Of a stretch of DNA of 64,000 bases, positions 28,009-36,683 are shown piece after piece (the stretch's first letter is position 1; every line of letters begins with the position of its first letter). The translations under genes were made by a program, and so were the position numbers. This stretch comes from SXVE01 sp036388895 (GTDB lineage Bacteria; Acidobacteriota; Blastocatellia; Pyrinomonadales; Pyrinomonadaceae), in NCBI GenBank assembly GCA_036388895.1, contig DASVQY010000026.1:42743-106742 (forward strand), read 5' to 3'. The notes beneath the pieces were generated by a model. That model was given only the letters and a program-made list of their open reading frames with translations, ran no database searches and had not been told where the DNA came from.

Positions 28009-29586
28009 TTATTCAAACACGCGCTGAACCGGCGTGATTGTCACGTCCTGCGCCGTGACGGGAATGCGAAATGTCGAAATAATCTTATCTTCGTTCGTAA
28101 TTTCCGCCGGTTTCGGCGAAGCGTATGAAATCGTTCCCGGTTTATTGTTAACAATTTCGTCGCGCAAGCCTTCGGCGTCTTTTGTTATCATTACAACCCG
28201 CATTTTATCCGAATCCAGATACTTTTTGATCGCGTTGTTAACGTCCGCCGGAGTAAGTTTTGCAAGCTGCTCTTTCATATAATCCGTATAACTCGGGATT
28301 CCGTAATATTTAGAATCAAGTTCATAGCCGAGTTCGGCATCTTTAGTCTGCGTAAGAATATTTACGTATTTCGTTAAAAAATTACGTGTTTCTTCAAACG
28401 TTTTTTGATCGAGACCGTTTTTCACGAGTTTGTCGAGTTCGTAAAGCGTCGCGCGCAAAGCAAAATTCGCGTTTTGCGGTTCGACCGGACGAATCCAGAT
28501 TTGGAAAATCTGCTGTTTTCTCGCAAGATTCGGGTCCGGTTCGAATTGAAACATTCCGCGCGGGAAATATTCAATATAAGCGTAATCGCCGTAATTAAGC
28601 CCGCGCAGCTCGCGCAGACGACCGTAAAGATAGCTGTTCGACGAACGGTGCTGTCCGAAATAAGACGCGACCAGTGCGAGCGCCGCGTAATCTTTGCCTA
28701 TCGTGCGGTTTACGTCAATCGGAAACCCGAGCGAAATCGCCGTCGCCCGCGTCTCGCGTTTAACGATGTCAATTTTCATTCCGTCGGCGAGCTGCGGCGT
28801 ACCGATTTTTCTCATCTTCTTTGCGCCTTTCGGCAAAACGGCAAAATCGGCGAGCATCTGATTGGAAAATCTCGCGTCGAATCCGCCCGACATTCCGACG
28901 ACTAAATTCGCCTGCGTGTAATTGTCGCGGTAAAAATTCTTTACGTCTTCGAGCGTAATCTTTTCGAGCGAAGAAACCGTTCCCATCGAATGGTGTTCGT
29001 ATGGATGACCAGAATAAATGATGTTGTAAAGTCTTTCTTTTCCTAATTCTTCGTCGTTGCCTTCGCGCAGACCGGTTTTCAAAAAGTTGATGTGATCGTT
29101 TTTCAGGCGAGTGAAATCTTCCTGCCGAAATCCGGGTTCGAGCAGCATTTGCCGGACGATATCGTAATATTTCGGCAAATTGTCAACGTGCGCCGCTCCG
29201 ATGAACGTGGTCATTTCCTTATCAGCCTGCCAACCGAAATTGCTCGCCATCGGATAAAATTGCTCGACGATTTGTTCATAAGCCAACTTCCGACTTCCGC
29301 CCTGCGCGAGCATCGCGGCTGTTAAGCTCGCCAAACCTTCCTTGCCTTCCGGGTCGTCAATCGAACCGGTCAGAAACTGTATGCGAAACGTGACAATCGG
29401 CGATTTGCTCGGCTGAAAAACCGTTGCGACACTTGAATTCATAGATTTTGCGGGCGGTATTCCGCGTTTCTGAGCTGTAGTAGAAAAGACGAAAGTAAAA
29501 ATCAACAACGCGCAAGCGCTAAAACGCAGATAATTAAAAAAAGTATTTTCCATTGTCCATTTTCCGTTTTCCGTTATTTTTTTCAT
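28009..29586 (-). CDS. M16 family peptidase-like subunit without the zinc motif
   Basis: 525 residues by the start at 29586; an alternative ATG lies at 29553. The first codons are a heptamer repeat (encoding ENGKWTMEN), then a signal peptide (YLRFSACALLIFTFVFSTTAQ). The fold is M16 (two half-domains; GSIDDPEGKEGLASLTAAML where the active subunit has its HxxEH helix). The HxxEH zinc motif is absent, as is normal for the non-catalytic partner of two-subunit M16 peptidases. Start at 29586 overlaps the upstream stop as TAATG, so the two genes are translationally coupled and the products probably form a periplasmic heterodimer. Confidence 0.88.
   Translation of the reverse strand: MKKITENGKWTMENTFFNYLRFSACALLIFTFVFSTTAQKRGIPPAKSMNSSVATVFQPSKSPIVTFRIQFLTGSIDDPEGKEGLASLTAAMLAQGGSRKLAYEQIVEQFYPMASNFGWQADKEMTTFIGAAHVDNLPKYYDIVRQMLLEPGFRQEDFTRLKNDHINFLKTGLREGNDEELGKERLYNIIYSGHPYEHHSMGTVSSLEKITLEDVKNFYRDNYTQANLVVGMSGGFDARFSNQMLADFAVLPKGAKKMRKIGTPQLADGMKIDIVKRETRATAISLGFPIDVNRTIGKDYAALALVASYFGQHRSSNSYLYGRLRELRGLNYGDYAYIEYFPRGMFQFEPDPNLARKQQIFQIWIRPVEPQNANFALRATLYELDKLVKNGLDQKTFEETRNFLTKYVNILTQTKDAELGYELDSKYYGIPSYTDYMKEQLAKLTPADVNNAIKKYLDSDKMRVVMITKDAEGLRDEIVNNKPGTISYASPKPAEITNEDKIISTFRIPVTAQDVTITPVQRVFE
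29548..29575. repeat. Heptamer repeat array at an M16 gene start
   Basis: On the plus strand TTCCATT, GTCCATT, TTCCGTT, TTCCGTT, four 7-bp units in phase. It lies within the first ~13 codons of the downstream M16 gene and creates the ambiguity between starts 29586 and 29553. Confidence 0.8.
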
Positions 29587-30932
29587 TATTTCGCGCCTCC
29601 GTTTTTCGTCGCCAACGTAACGACGGTTTGATTTGTCGGTTTGAAATATTTTTCCGCCGCGCTGCGTAAGTCTTCGGGCGTAATCGAATCGTACATCGCA
29701 AATGCTTTGTCAATCGTTTCCGGCGAGCGTCGTAAAGCGACGTAGCGCGCGAGAGTTCCGGCAATCGCGTCGTTGCTGTTCATCGCCATCGCAAAACTGT
29801 AACGCTGGCGCATACGCGTGTCATTCAACTGCTTTTGCGGAATCAATTCTTTTGTATATTTATTAAATGTTTTGATGATTTCGTCGCGCACGTAATTCAC
29901 GTCTTTTGTGTCTTTGATTTGCGCCCAGACCGAAAAAAGCTCCGGGTCTATGTGATTTTCAAAATCCGGTGAAACCCAGACGGCTTTTTGTTCCTGAAGA
30001 ACGAGTTTCTGATAAATGTCGGAATTTTCGCCGAAAGCAATCGCGGCGAGCAAATCAAGCGCGGCTTTGTCTTTTTCGGTTTCTGAAAACGCGGGCGCGC
30101 GATAAGCGACGGCGACATACGGCAAGGTTTGCGAAGCCCATTCGACATGTTTGCTGCGAGCTTCCTTTTGTACCGGTTCGACCGGAATTTGCTGTTTGTA
30201 ATCGCCCGCTTTCCAATCGCCCCAGTATTTTTTCACCATTTGCATGACTTCCGGCGTTTTTATATCGCCGACGATCACAATCGTTGTATTTTCCGGGCGA
30301 TAAAAGCGATTGAAAAACTGCCACGCGTATTCGTATTGATTCGGGTAATCTTTTATATCTTCGAGATAGCCCATCGTCGTGTGGCTGTATGTGTGGTTTT
30401 TAAATGCCGTTTCGCGCAACACTTCGTACATTTTAAACGTCGGACTCGCCGAATTTTTGTTGTATTCGCCCAAAACCGCGCCCGCTTCGGTTTTGAATTG
30501 TTCTTCGGAGAATTTCAGACGCTGAAAGCGGTCGGCTTCGAGCCGCATTATCTCGTCCAAATCTTCTTTGGCAAACGTCGCGTGATAAACGGTTCGGTCG
30601 TCGGATGTGTAAGCGTTCGACGATGCACCGGCTTTTTTCATTACTTCGTCGAAACTTCCCGGCGGGAAATTTTCGCTTCCGCGAAACATTAAGTGCTCGA
30701 AAAAATGCGCGTAACCGCTTTTTTTCGGTTCGACTTCGTTACGTGAACCGGCGCCGACGACCGTGTAAAGCGAAACGAGATTTTTATAATCGGTCGGAAC
30801 GGCGACGACGCGCAAGCCGTTCGGCAAATCCTGAACCGTATATTGATACGGGAAAACTTTTCGCGCCTGCGCCGACGTTTGCGTCAGCGAGACGCCGAAA
30901 AACAAAATTATAAATAACAGAAAAAATTTCAT
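29586..30932 (-). CDS. M16 family zinc peptidase (catalytic subunit)
   Basis: 448 residues. Signal peptide (~1-22). The inverted zinc motif HxxEH is present as HFFEH at 76-80, and the distal glutamate lies in VLGEYNKN (~150). This is the usual single-unit length (about 50 kDa) of M16B proteins, which act as heterodimers; the companion gene follows directly. It is predicted to degrade peptides in the periplasm. 88 bp of AT-rich sequence without clear elements precede the start codon region. Confidence 0.92.
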   Translation of the reverse strand: MKFFLLFIILFFGVSLTQTSAQARKVFPYQYTVQDLPNGLRVVAVPTDYKNLVSLYTVVGAGSRNEVEPKKSGYAHFFEHLMFRGSENFPPGSFDEVMKKAGASSNAYTSDDRTVYHATFAKEDLDEIMRLEADRFQRLKFSEEQFKTEAGAVLGEYNKNSASPTFKMYEVLRETAFKNHTYSHTTMGYLEDIKDYPNQYEYAWQFFNRFYRPENTTIVIVGDIKTPEVMQMVKKYWGDWKAGDYKQQIPVEPVQKEARSKHVEWASQTLPYVAVAYRAPAFSETEKDKAALDLLAAIAFGENSDIYQKLVLQEQKAVWVSPDFENHIDPELFSVWAQIKDTKDVNYVRDEIIKTFNKYTKELIPQKQLNDTRMRQRYSFAMAMNSNDAIAGTLARYVALRRSPETIDKAFAMYDSITPEDLRSAAEKYFKPTNQTVVTLATKNGGAK

Positions 30933-31145
30933 AAATTAAACTCCGAAATAGGTGACTTGAACCAAATTTTTGATGTGTAAAATTTGAAAAATGTTTATCA
31001 AGAATATCAGAAAAGCCTTTTCTTTCAAAAAGATGCACTCGATAGAAAAATAATCAAAAATTCTTGTTGTAATTTCTTAGGTTTTGATGTATAAATCATA
31101 GCGGATAAAACATTTCTAGTTTTTTGATATAATATTGGAGGTCAA

Positions 31146-32246
31146 ATGAAGCTAACCAGAAGTTTTTTAAGCTTTGTCCTGTGTCTTTCCCTGAGTCTTT
31201 TCTCTTTCCTTTCTTTGCCGATTCAAACGACATTCGCCCAAGATATAAAAATCGCCATTCAGCGCGGATACCGAACCGGATATTCCGACGGTTATATGTC
31301 CGGCTATCGCGACGCCATCGAAAATTCAACCAAAGATTACGCTCGTCACGGTGAATACGCTAAAGCCGACCGCGCTTATAACAAAGATTACGGCACTTTG
31401 GAAGAATACCGCGACGGTTACCAGCAAGGTTTCGAGTCGGGTTATGAAACCGGTTACGAAAAACGTTCGTTCGACGCGACTTTGCCGATTGATTTGAAAA
31501 AACGCGGCGCGCGAACACTTTCAATCGTTGAAAAACCGACGGTTGAAGAAAAAATTCCCGAAAACACCGTCGCTGAAGTTAAATCCCAAATCTCGGAAAA
31601 CTCCCCGGCGAATGGAGTATCGAATTCAGCGCCGGAAAATTACAATTCGGCACCGGCTGCGCAGCCTCGCGTCGAAGGCGTTTCTTACCGAAATAACGAC
31701 GATGCCATAATTATTATACCGACCAATACCGAGCTGATTCTCGAATTAAATGATCGCCTGAGCACCGAAAGAAATATGGAAGGCGACAAGTTTCAGGCGC
31801 GCATCATTTCGCCGGCGGAAATCAGCGGCGCGATTGTCGAAGGAAGAATCAGCAAAATTCGGCGACCGGGCAGAATCAAACGGCGCTCGGAAATGCTTCT
31901 TTCCTTTGATCGAATCGTTTTAAACGACAAGCGCTGGAGCAATTTCAACGCAGTTTTAACCGAAGTTTTGCCCGTTAAAGGCGATAACGTTAAAGTCGTT
32001 GACACTGAGGGAACGGCAATCGGTCGAAGAGATGTAAAAGATGACTCGATTACCGTCGGCGCGGCAACCGGAACCGGTTTGGTTGTCGGAGCCATTGCGG
32101 GCGGTCCGGTCGGCGCCGCAGTCGGCGCAGGCGTCGGCGCGGCATTCGGCGTCGGCGCGGTAGTTATCGAGCGAGGCAAAAACATCAATCTCAACCGAAA
32201 TCAGCAGTTGCGAATCAAAACTTCATACGAAACGCAAATCAGATAA
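31146..32246 (+). CDS. Exported protein with Gly-Tyr repeats and a glycine zipper
   Basis: 366 residues. Signal peptide (~1-31). A repeat region at ~38-115 has GYRTGYSDGYMSGYRDA and GYQQGFESGYETGYEK, a tetrad-like GYxxGY pattern. A Pro/Ser/Asn linker (~125-185) leads to a folded domain with IIIPTNTELILELNDRLSTE (~193-212), like the TraB/SLH-type exported beta domain seen in outer-membrane-associated proteins. A glycine zipper (~300-340, GAIAGGPVGAAVGAG) suggests membrane insertion. Function unknown; it could be an envelope scaffold. The upstream gene is divergent. Confidence 0.7.
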   Translation: MKLTRSFLSFVLCLSLSLFSFLSLPIQTTFAQDIKIAIQRGYRTGYSDGYMSGYRDAIENSTKDYARHGEYAKADRAYNKDYGTLEEYRDGYQQGFESGYETGYEKRSFDATLPIDLKKRGARTLSIVEKPTVEEKIPENTVAEVKSQISENSPANGVSNSAPENYNSAPAAQPRVEGVSYRNNDDAIIIIPTNTELILELNDRLSTERNMEGDKFQARIISPAEISGAIVEGRISKIRRPGRIKRRSEMLLSFDRIVLNDKRWSNFNAVLTEVLPVKGDNVKVVDTEGTAIGRRDVKDDSITVGAATGTGLVVGAIAGGPVGAAVGAGVGAAFGVGAVVIERGKNINLNRNQQLRIKTSYETQIR

Positions 32247-32248
32247 CC

Positions 32249-32327
32249 AATTACGAATTATCAATTACGAATTACGAATTACGGAAATAAAATTTATTAA
32301 CTGATAATTTGAAATTCTTAATTGATT
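32249..32327. repeat. Heptamer repeat array (AATTACG type) with an inverted downstream arm
   Basis: AATTACG, AATTATC, AATTACG, AATTACG, AATTACG from 32249, then after a gap GATAATT, TGAAATT, CTTAATT, GATT. It begins 2 bp after the stop codon of the glycine-zipper gene. The heptamer is the same as at 1452-1472 and 63988-64000. Confidence 0.85.
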
Positions 32328-32333
32328 AAACTT

Positions 32334-32366
32334 GGCGCGATTCGGAGATAAAGCATCGCGCCCTTT
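32334..32366 (+). terminator. Rho-independent terminator-like hairpin
   Basis: GGCGCGAT (32334-32341) pairs with ATCGCGCC (32355-32362), followed by CTTTAA. The T tract is short, so the strength is moderate. Confidence 0.6.
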
Positions 32367-32370
32367 AATA

Positions 32371-32423
32371 TCCGCGAAAATCGTGCAAAGTTTTTTCCTT
32401 TATTCTTTGCTTGTTTTCGCGGA
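32371..32423. other. Imperfect 20-bp inverted repeat
   Basis: Left arm TCCGCGAAAATCGTGCAAAG, right arm CTTTGCTTGTTTTCGCGGA, about 14 bp apart. It lies between the terminator and the SAM hydrolase gene. It may be a structured RNA or a small palindromic element; no coding sense. Confidence 0.55.
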
Positions 32424-32472
32424 TAATTTTTTGCATTTATAAATAAAAAGTAAAGAATAATTGGAAAAAGCA

Positions 32473-33249
32473 ATGAGCGTGATTGCCTTGTTAACCGATT
32501 TCGGAACGGCGGATTATTACGTCGGCGCGATGAAGGGCGTGATTTTATCAATCAATTCTGTTGCCCGTGTTGTTGATATAACCCACGAAGTTTCGCCCCA
32601 AGATATTGCCTCGGCAAGTTTTATCCTGCGGGCTTGTTACGGAAATTTCCCGCAGAAAACAATTTTCGTCGCTATAGTTGACCCTGGCGTCGGTTCGCCG
32701 CGAAAAGCGATTCTGGTTGAAACCGAAGATTATTTTTTCATCGCGCCCGACAACGGTTTGCTGAGTTTTGTATTTAACGAAAAGAAAATTTTTCGGGTAT
32801 TTGAACTCACAAATGAGAAATTCTTTCTGCCAAGATTCAGCAGCACATTTCACGGACGCGACATTTTCGCGCCGTGCGCCGCTTACTTATCAAACGGCAC
32901 CGAACCAGAAGAATTCGGCAACGAAATTAAAGATTTTGTTTGTTATCAAGAGCTTAAACCGCAGACTTCCGATGAAAATGAAATAGAAGCGACAATCATT
33001 AACATTGATCGTTTTGGGAATATTGTGACGAATATAAAACAGGAAAATGCGCCGAACGATTTCGTTTTGAGTATAGACGGAAACATAATCGAAAAGTTGT
33101 ATGAATATTACTCCGAAGCCATTGATTCAGAAGCGTTTATGATTTGGGGAAGCGCCGGTTATCTGGAGATTTCCGTCTTTAAAGACTCGGCGGCGAAGAA
33201 ACTCGCGGCGCAAACGGGGCAAAAAATTAAATTGCTGCGTAAATCGTGA
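32473..33249 (+). CDS. SAM hydroxide adenosyltransferase family protein (DUF62)
   Basis: 258 residues from ATG 32473 (a TTG 12 bp upstream adds MEKA without support). The start VIALLTDFGTADYYVGAMKG and the blocks VVDITHEVSPQDI, VVDPGVGS-like IVDPGVGSPRKAI, APDNGLLS and FHGRDIFAPCAAYLSNG are the family signature. Known members hydrolyse S-adenosylmethionine to adenosine and methionine. The nucleophilic water site residues (DFGTADYYVG, FHGRD) are present, so it should be active. It stands alone upstream of citrate synthase. Confidence 0.92.
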   Translation: MSVIALLTDFGTADYYVGAMKGVILSINSVARVVDITHEVSPQDIASASFILRACYGNFPQKTIFVAIVDPGVGSPRKAILVETEDYFFIAPDNGLLSFVFNEKKIFRVFELTNEKFFLPRFSSTFHGRDIFAPCAAYLSNGTEPEEFGNEIKDFVCYQELKPQTSDENEIEATIINIDRFGNIVTNIKQENAPNDFVLSIDGNIIEKLYEYYSEAIDSEAFMIWGSAGYLEISVFKDSAAKKLAAQTGQKIKLLRKS

Positions 33250-33264
33250 AAAAACTTCTCAAAC

Positions 33265-33293
33265 TTGTCACGGAACAAGCGTTTTGTTACATT
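33265..33293 (+). promoter_or_regulatory. Candidate promoter of the citrate synthase gene
   Basis: TTGTCA (33265-33270), 17-bp spacer, TACATT (33288-33293), a 5/6 and 4/6 match to the sigma-70 consensus, about 40 bp upstream of the start codon. Confidence 0.5.
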
Positions 33294-33333
33294 TAAATCA
33301 TAGAAAAATTTAAGATAACAAGGATATAACACT

Positions 33334-34473
33334 ATGAGCACAGCAACAGAAACAACCGCCGCATCTGCCGGATTGCGAGGCGTGGTTGCCGCACAAAGCG
33401 CCATCGGCGACGTTAACGGCGAACAGGGAATTTTAATTTATCAAGGTTATAACATTCACGATTTAGCGGAACATTCGACGTTTGAAGAAGTTATCTATTT
33501 GCTTTGGAACGGGCGTTTGCCGAAACGCGACGAACTCGAAGATTTGCAAAACCAAATCCGCGCCAACTACGAAGCGCCCGCCGAAATCATCGAAATGATG
33601 CGCACGTTTCCGAAAGACGCCGAGCCGATGGACGTTCTCAGAACTTCGGTTTCCGCGCTTGATTTTTACGACAAAGACGGACACGGAACCGACCGCGAGC
33701 ACGCTTTAAAAGCGGCGATAAAATTAACCGCGCAAATCGGAACCCTGGTTGCGGCGTGGGAAAGAATCCGCTCGGGCAAAGACGTTATCGCGCCGGACAA
33801 ATCTTTGGGCATTGCCGAAAACTTTTTGTATATGATTCGCGGCGAGCGAGCAGAAGCCGACGAAACTCGTATTTTCGACATCGCTTTGATTTTGCACGCC
33901 GACCACGAGCTTAACGCTTCGACCTTTACGACGCGCGTTATCGCCGGAACTCTAGCGGACGTTTACGGTGCTGTAACCGGCGGAATCGCGGCGCTCGCCG
34001 GACCGCTGCACGGCGGCGCGAACACCAACGTGATGAAAATGCTCATCGAAATCGGCGATGTTGATAAAATCGAATCGTGGCTCGACGAAGCGCTGACGGC
34101 GAAAAGAAAGATTATGGGCATCGGTCACGCCGTTTACAAAACCGAAGACCCGCGCGCGACCTGGCTGCGCAAATTCTCGCGTCAAATGGGCGAGAAAAAA
34201 GGCGAAATGAAGTGGTTCGAAATGAGCGAAAAAATCGAAAAACTGATGCACGAGAAAAAAGGAATGTATCCGAACGTAGATTTTTACTCAGCTTCGGCAT
34301 ATTATCTGATGGACATCCCGCTCGATCAATACACGCCGATTTTTGCCGTTTCCCGCATTTCCGGCTGGACGGGACACATTTTAGAGCAATACGGCAACAA
34401 CAAACTCATTCGTCCCCGTGCAGAATACATCGGGCAAAGAGATTTGAAATACACGCCGATTGACGAAAGGTAA
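33334..34473 (+). CDS. gltA: Citrate synthase
   Basis: 379 residues, the size of bacterial type citrate synthases. Catalytic signatures are visible: FDIALILHADHELNASTFTT with the first catalytic His region, GPLHGGANTNVMKML (second His) and GIGHAVYKTEDPRA (substrate-binding His and Arg). The C-terminal half contains the conserved WTGHILEQ. It condenses oxaloacetate and acetyl-CoA at the entry of the TCA cycle. A 2-methylcitrate synthase paralogue is possible and cannot be excluded from sequence alone. A candidate promoter and a strong terminator flank it, so it is monocistronic. Confidence 0.93.
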   Translation: MSTATETTAASAGLRGVVAAQSAIGDVNGEQGILIYQGYNIHDLAEHSTFEEVIYLLWNGRLPKRDELEDLQNQIRANYEAPAEIIEMMRTFPKDAEPMDVLRTSVSALDFYDKDGHGTDREHALKAAIKLTAQIGTLVAAWERIRSGKDVIAPDKSLGIAENFLYMIRGERAEADETRIFDIALILHADHELNASTFTTRVIAGTLADVYGAVTGGIAALAGPLHGGANTNVMKMLIEIGDVDKIESWLDEALTAKRKIMGIGHAVYKTEDPRATWLRKFSRQMGEKKGEMKWFEMSEKIEKLMHEKKGMYPNVDFYSASAYYLMDIPLDQYTPIFAVSRISGWTGHILEQYGNNKLIRPRAEYIGQRDLKYTPIDER

Positions 34474-34498
34474 TTAACCAAAATATAGCGAAAAATAA

Positions 34499-34534
34499 AA
34501 AAGGCAAAGGAAATCAGATTCTTTTGCCTTTTTT
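34499..34534. terminator. Rho-independent terminator after citrate synthase
   Basis: AAAAGGCAAA pairs with TTTTGCCTTTT around AATCAGATT, with T and A tracts on both sides; it can serve the convergent esterase gene too. Confidence 0.85.
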
Positions 34535-34568
34535 ATTTTTATGTTTTGTCTTTCAAACTTTGGTTGTA

Positions 34569-35378
34569 TTATTTCAATTCCTGTTTGGATAACCACGAAA
34601 AAAGTTTCGGTTCCGAAAAGGCTTTTAATAAAGCGTCGCTGTGATTTGTTTTATCGAATTCCGTATAAATCACATTTTTGTTTCCATTTTTTTCCAAAGC
34701 TTCGCTGATTTTTCTCGATTCCGAAACCGGAACCGATTTGTCCGTGTTTCCGTGAAAAATCCAGACGGACGTTTTACCGATACTTTTTGCGAGAGAGATG
34801 TACGAGTCGGAGGCTTCTAAAATTGAGTTTATCGGCATAGGCAAGCTCGTTTTGATAAATTGCGGCAATTCAAACGGCGGAACGATGCCGCCTGAAACCG
34901 GAACGAGCGCGGCAAACTTGTTCGGGTATATAACGGCTGTCGTCCAAACTCCGTAGCCGCCCATCGAAAATCCGCTTAAATACAGTCTTTTCGCGTCTCC
35001 GTTGAATTCTTCGACTGTTTTATCGAGAGCTTTTACAGCTTGAGTCATCATATCGCCGAGCCAAACCGTGTTCTGTCTGGCTTGCGGAAAAACGATGATA
35101 AAGTTGAAAAAATCAGGATGTTTATAAATTATTTCGTTTATTCCGCTAACGTGTCTCTCATTGTCGGTTCCGTTAACACCGTTTCCGTGAAGAAAAAGCA
35201 TAACAGGAATCTTTTTCTTCGGATTACGATTTTTAGGAACATAAACTCGGTAGCCGTAAGCTTCCGTGCCGATTTTCGCTTCGCGTCTCAAAAATTCTTC
35301 GGCGGGCATTTGCGACCAAAGGCTTTGCGCCGTCAATATGAAAAACAAACCTATTGCTATTTTTAGAAAATATTTCAT
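34569..35378 (-). CDS. Exported alpha/beta-hydrolase, esterase or PHB-depolymerase-like
   Basis: About 269 residues from ATG 35378 (a start 12 bp upstream is also possible). Signal peptide (~1-22). The core has MLFLHGNGVNGTDNE (oxyanion side), the nucleophile elbow GFSMGGYG with Ser, WIFHGNTDKSVPV with the Asp and TNHSDALLK with the His, so the triad Ser-Asp-His is complete. This arrangement (FHGxxDxxVPV) is that of the prolyl-oligopeptidase-like esterase/PHB depolymerase group. The substrate is unknown. Followed by the DUF4252 operon on the same strand with 95 bp between. Confidence 0.85.
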   Translation of the reverse strand: MKYFLKIAIGLFFILTAQSLWSQMPAEEFLRREAKIGTEAYGYRVYVPKNRNPKKKIPVMLFLHGNGVNGTDNERHVSGINEIIYKHPDFFNFIIVFPQARQNTVWLGDMMTQAVKALDKTVEEFNGDAKRLYLSGFSMGGYGVWTTAVIYPNKFAALVPVSGGIVPPFELPQFIKTSLPMPINSILEASDSYISLAKSIGKTSVWIFHGNTDKSVPVSESRKISEALEKNGNKNVIYTEFDKTNHSDALLKAFSEPKLFSWLSKQELK

Positions 35379-35485
35379 GATTTTACACACAGTTCTACCT
35401 ACAACTTCATCTTGATAAAACTGAAATCGGATACTAATGAATGATCAATAACAGAAAGTGCTACGCTAAAAATTCTTCAATATCA

Positions 35486-36064
35486 TCAAGGCGCAATGAC
35501 TTTTTCTTCCGTAGTTGGATCTTCTTTTGGTTTTGAGTTTTTGTTGATTGCCTGCTCATTGTTGTCGTTTAGAGATATTCCGAAGATTTTCGGATCATTG
35601 ATAAATTCGGCAAGTTTTTCGGGATTAAAAGTCGCGCGAATAACGGCGGCTTGTTCTTTGTCAATCGTCACGACGGCAATCTTCACGCTATCGCCCGCTT
35701 CGCGCATATACATATAAACCTGTTCGCCTTTTTGTGAACGGACGCGAAGAATCGGGCTCCAATCTTTTGTAAAAGAGTTTTTCATTGCCGTTTGCATTTC
35801 GGCGTCGAGCGTTTCGCGCGAAAATTTCAAATCTTCGAAAAGCGTCACGCTGAAACTTTTGACGCCCGCCGGGCGAACGACGCTGACGGCGAAGCGGGCG
35901 AGCCATAAAAAGGGAATCTTGACCTTTTTCGCCCGGTATTTCGTTTTCAGATGTTTGACGACCGCTTTATATTCGCCGCCGTTGGCATTTGCGTTCGGCG
36001 CGGCGAAAGTGAAGGCGAACGTCAGTAAACTCAATGCGGTTATTAATTTAATTTTATTCAACAT
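35486..36064 (-). CDS. DUF4252-containing exported protein (second copy)
   Basis: 192 residues from ATG 36064. A GTG at 36073 is in frame but lies inside the Shine-Dalgarno (AAAGGAG), so 36064 is preferred: GGAG is 8 bp upstream. Signal peptide (~1-27). The domain carries GGEYKAVVKHLKTKYRAKKVKIPF then LARFAVSVVRPAG, diverged from the copy next door. In Bacteroidota and Acidobacteriota DUF4252 genes sit beside ECF sigma/anti-sigma genes. The C-terminus ends in a low-complexity tail (NKNSKPKEDPTTEEK). Last gene of the operon; function unknown. Confidence 0.75.
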   Translation of the reverse strand: MLNKIKLITALSLLTFAFTFAAPNANANGGEYKAVVKHLKTKYRAKKVKIPFLWLARFAVSVVRPAGVKSFSVTLFEDLKFSRETLDAEMQTAMKNSFTKDWSPILRVRSQKGEQVYMYMREAGDSVKIAVVTIDKEQAAVIRATFNPEKLAEFINDPKIFGISLNDNNEQAINKNSKPKEDPTTEEKVIAP

Positions 36065-36078
36065 CGTCTTCACTCCTT

Positions 36079-36660
36079 TTAATTTCCGATTTTGGTTTTA
36101 GTGCCGTCCTTTTCGATTTCGATTTTCGGAATGTTCAATTTGCCGCTCAATTCGACGAGCAAATCAATGTCAATCGGACCGATGACGTTGACGACGGCAA
36201 TGCTTTTCGCTTCGGAAACAACGACCGCGACGCCGCTCATCACATCGCCGGTAAACATCGTATAAACGTCAACTTTCTGGTTGTTCTTTTTGCTGCGAAC
36301 GTTCGCTAATTTTTCCCATCCCGGCGATTGAAGCTGAGAACGAATAGCTTCGACATCGGCGATGTTATATTCGTTTTCCTGTTCAAAGTTGTAAACTCTG
36401 ACGTAAATGCCTTTCAAACCGTTGATTGCCTGCGCGACTTTCTTGGCGTCCGCGTCATTGGTTTTGACCATCACGCGTTTCGCTAAATCGAGCAGCTTTC
36501 CGTCAATATTGACTTCGACAACATCGCGAGCCTTTGTTTCCAGACCGTTCAGTCTTTCAAACGGTAACCGAGCCGGGTCCTGAGCGTTTACGGAGATAAA
36601 AGCTCCGAGCACAAACAAAACGGGCAGAATGAATTTTAATGAATGAATAAATGATTTCAT
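36079..36660 (-). CDS. DUF4252-containing exported protein (first copy)
   Basis: 193 residues with a signal peptide (~1-26). Characteristic DUF4252 blocks: RLPFERLNGLETKARDVVEV, GLKGIYVRVYNFEQENEY, SPGWEKLANVRSKKNNQKV and SIAVVNVIGPIDIDLL. It is a duplicated neighbour of the gene at 35486-36064, and 14 bp separate the two. The pair follows an anti-sigma factor, so it may be the regulon's output or sense envelope state. No enzymatic motif is visible. Confidence 0.88.
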   Translation of the reverse strand: MKSFIHSLKFILPVLFVLGAFISVNAQDPARLPFERLNGLETKARDVVEVNIDGKLLDLAKRVMVKTNDADAKKVAQAINGLKGIYVRVYNFEQENEYNIADVEAIRSQLQSPGWEKLANVRSKKNNQKVDVYTMFTGDVMSGVAVVVSEAKSIAVVNVIGPIDIDLLVELSGKLNIPKIEIEKDGTKTKIGN

Positions 36661-36683
36661 AATTTTATGTCTCCTATATGTAT

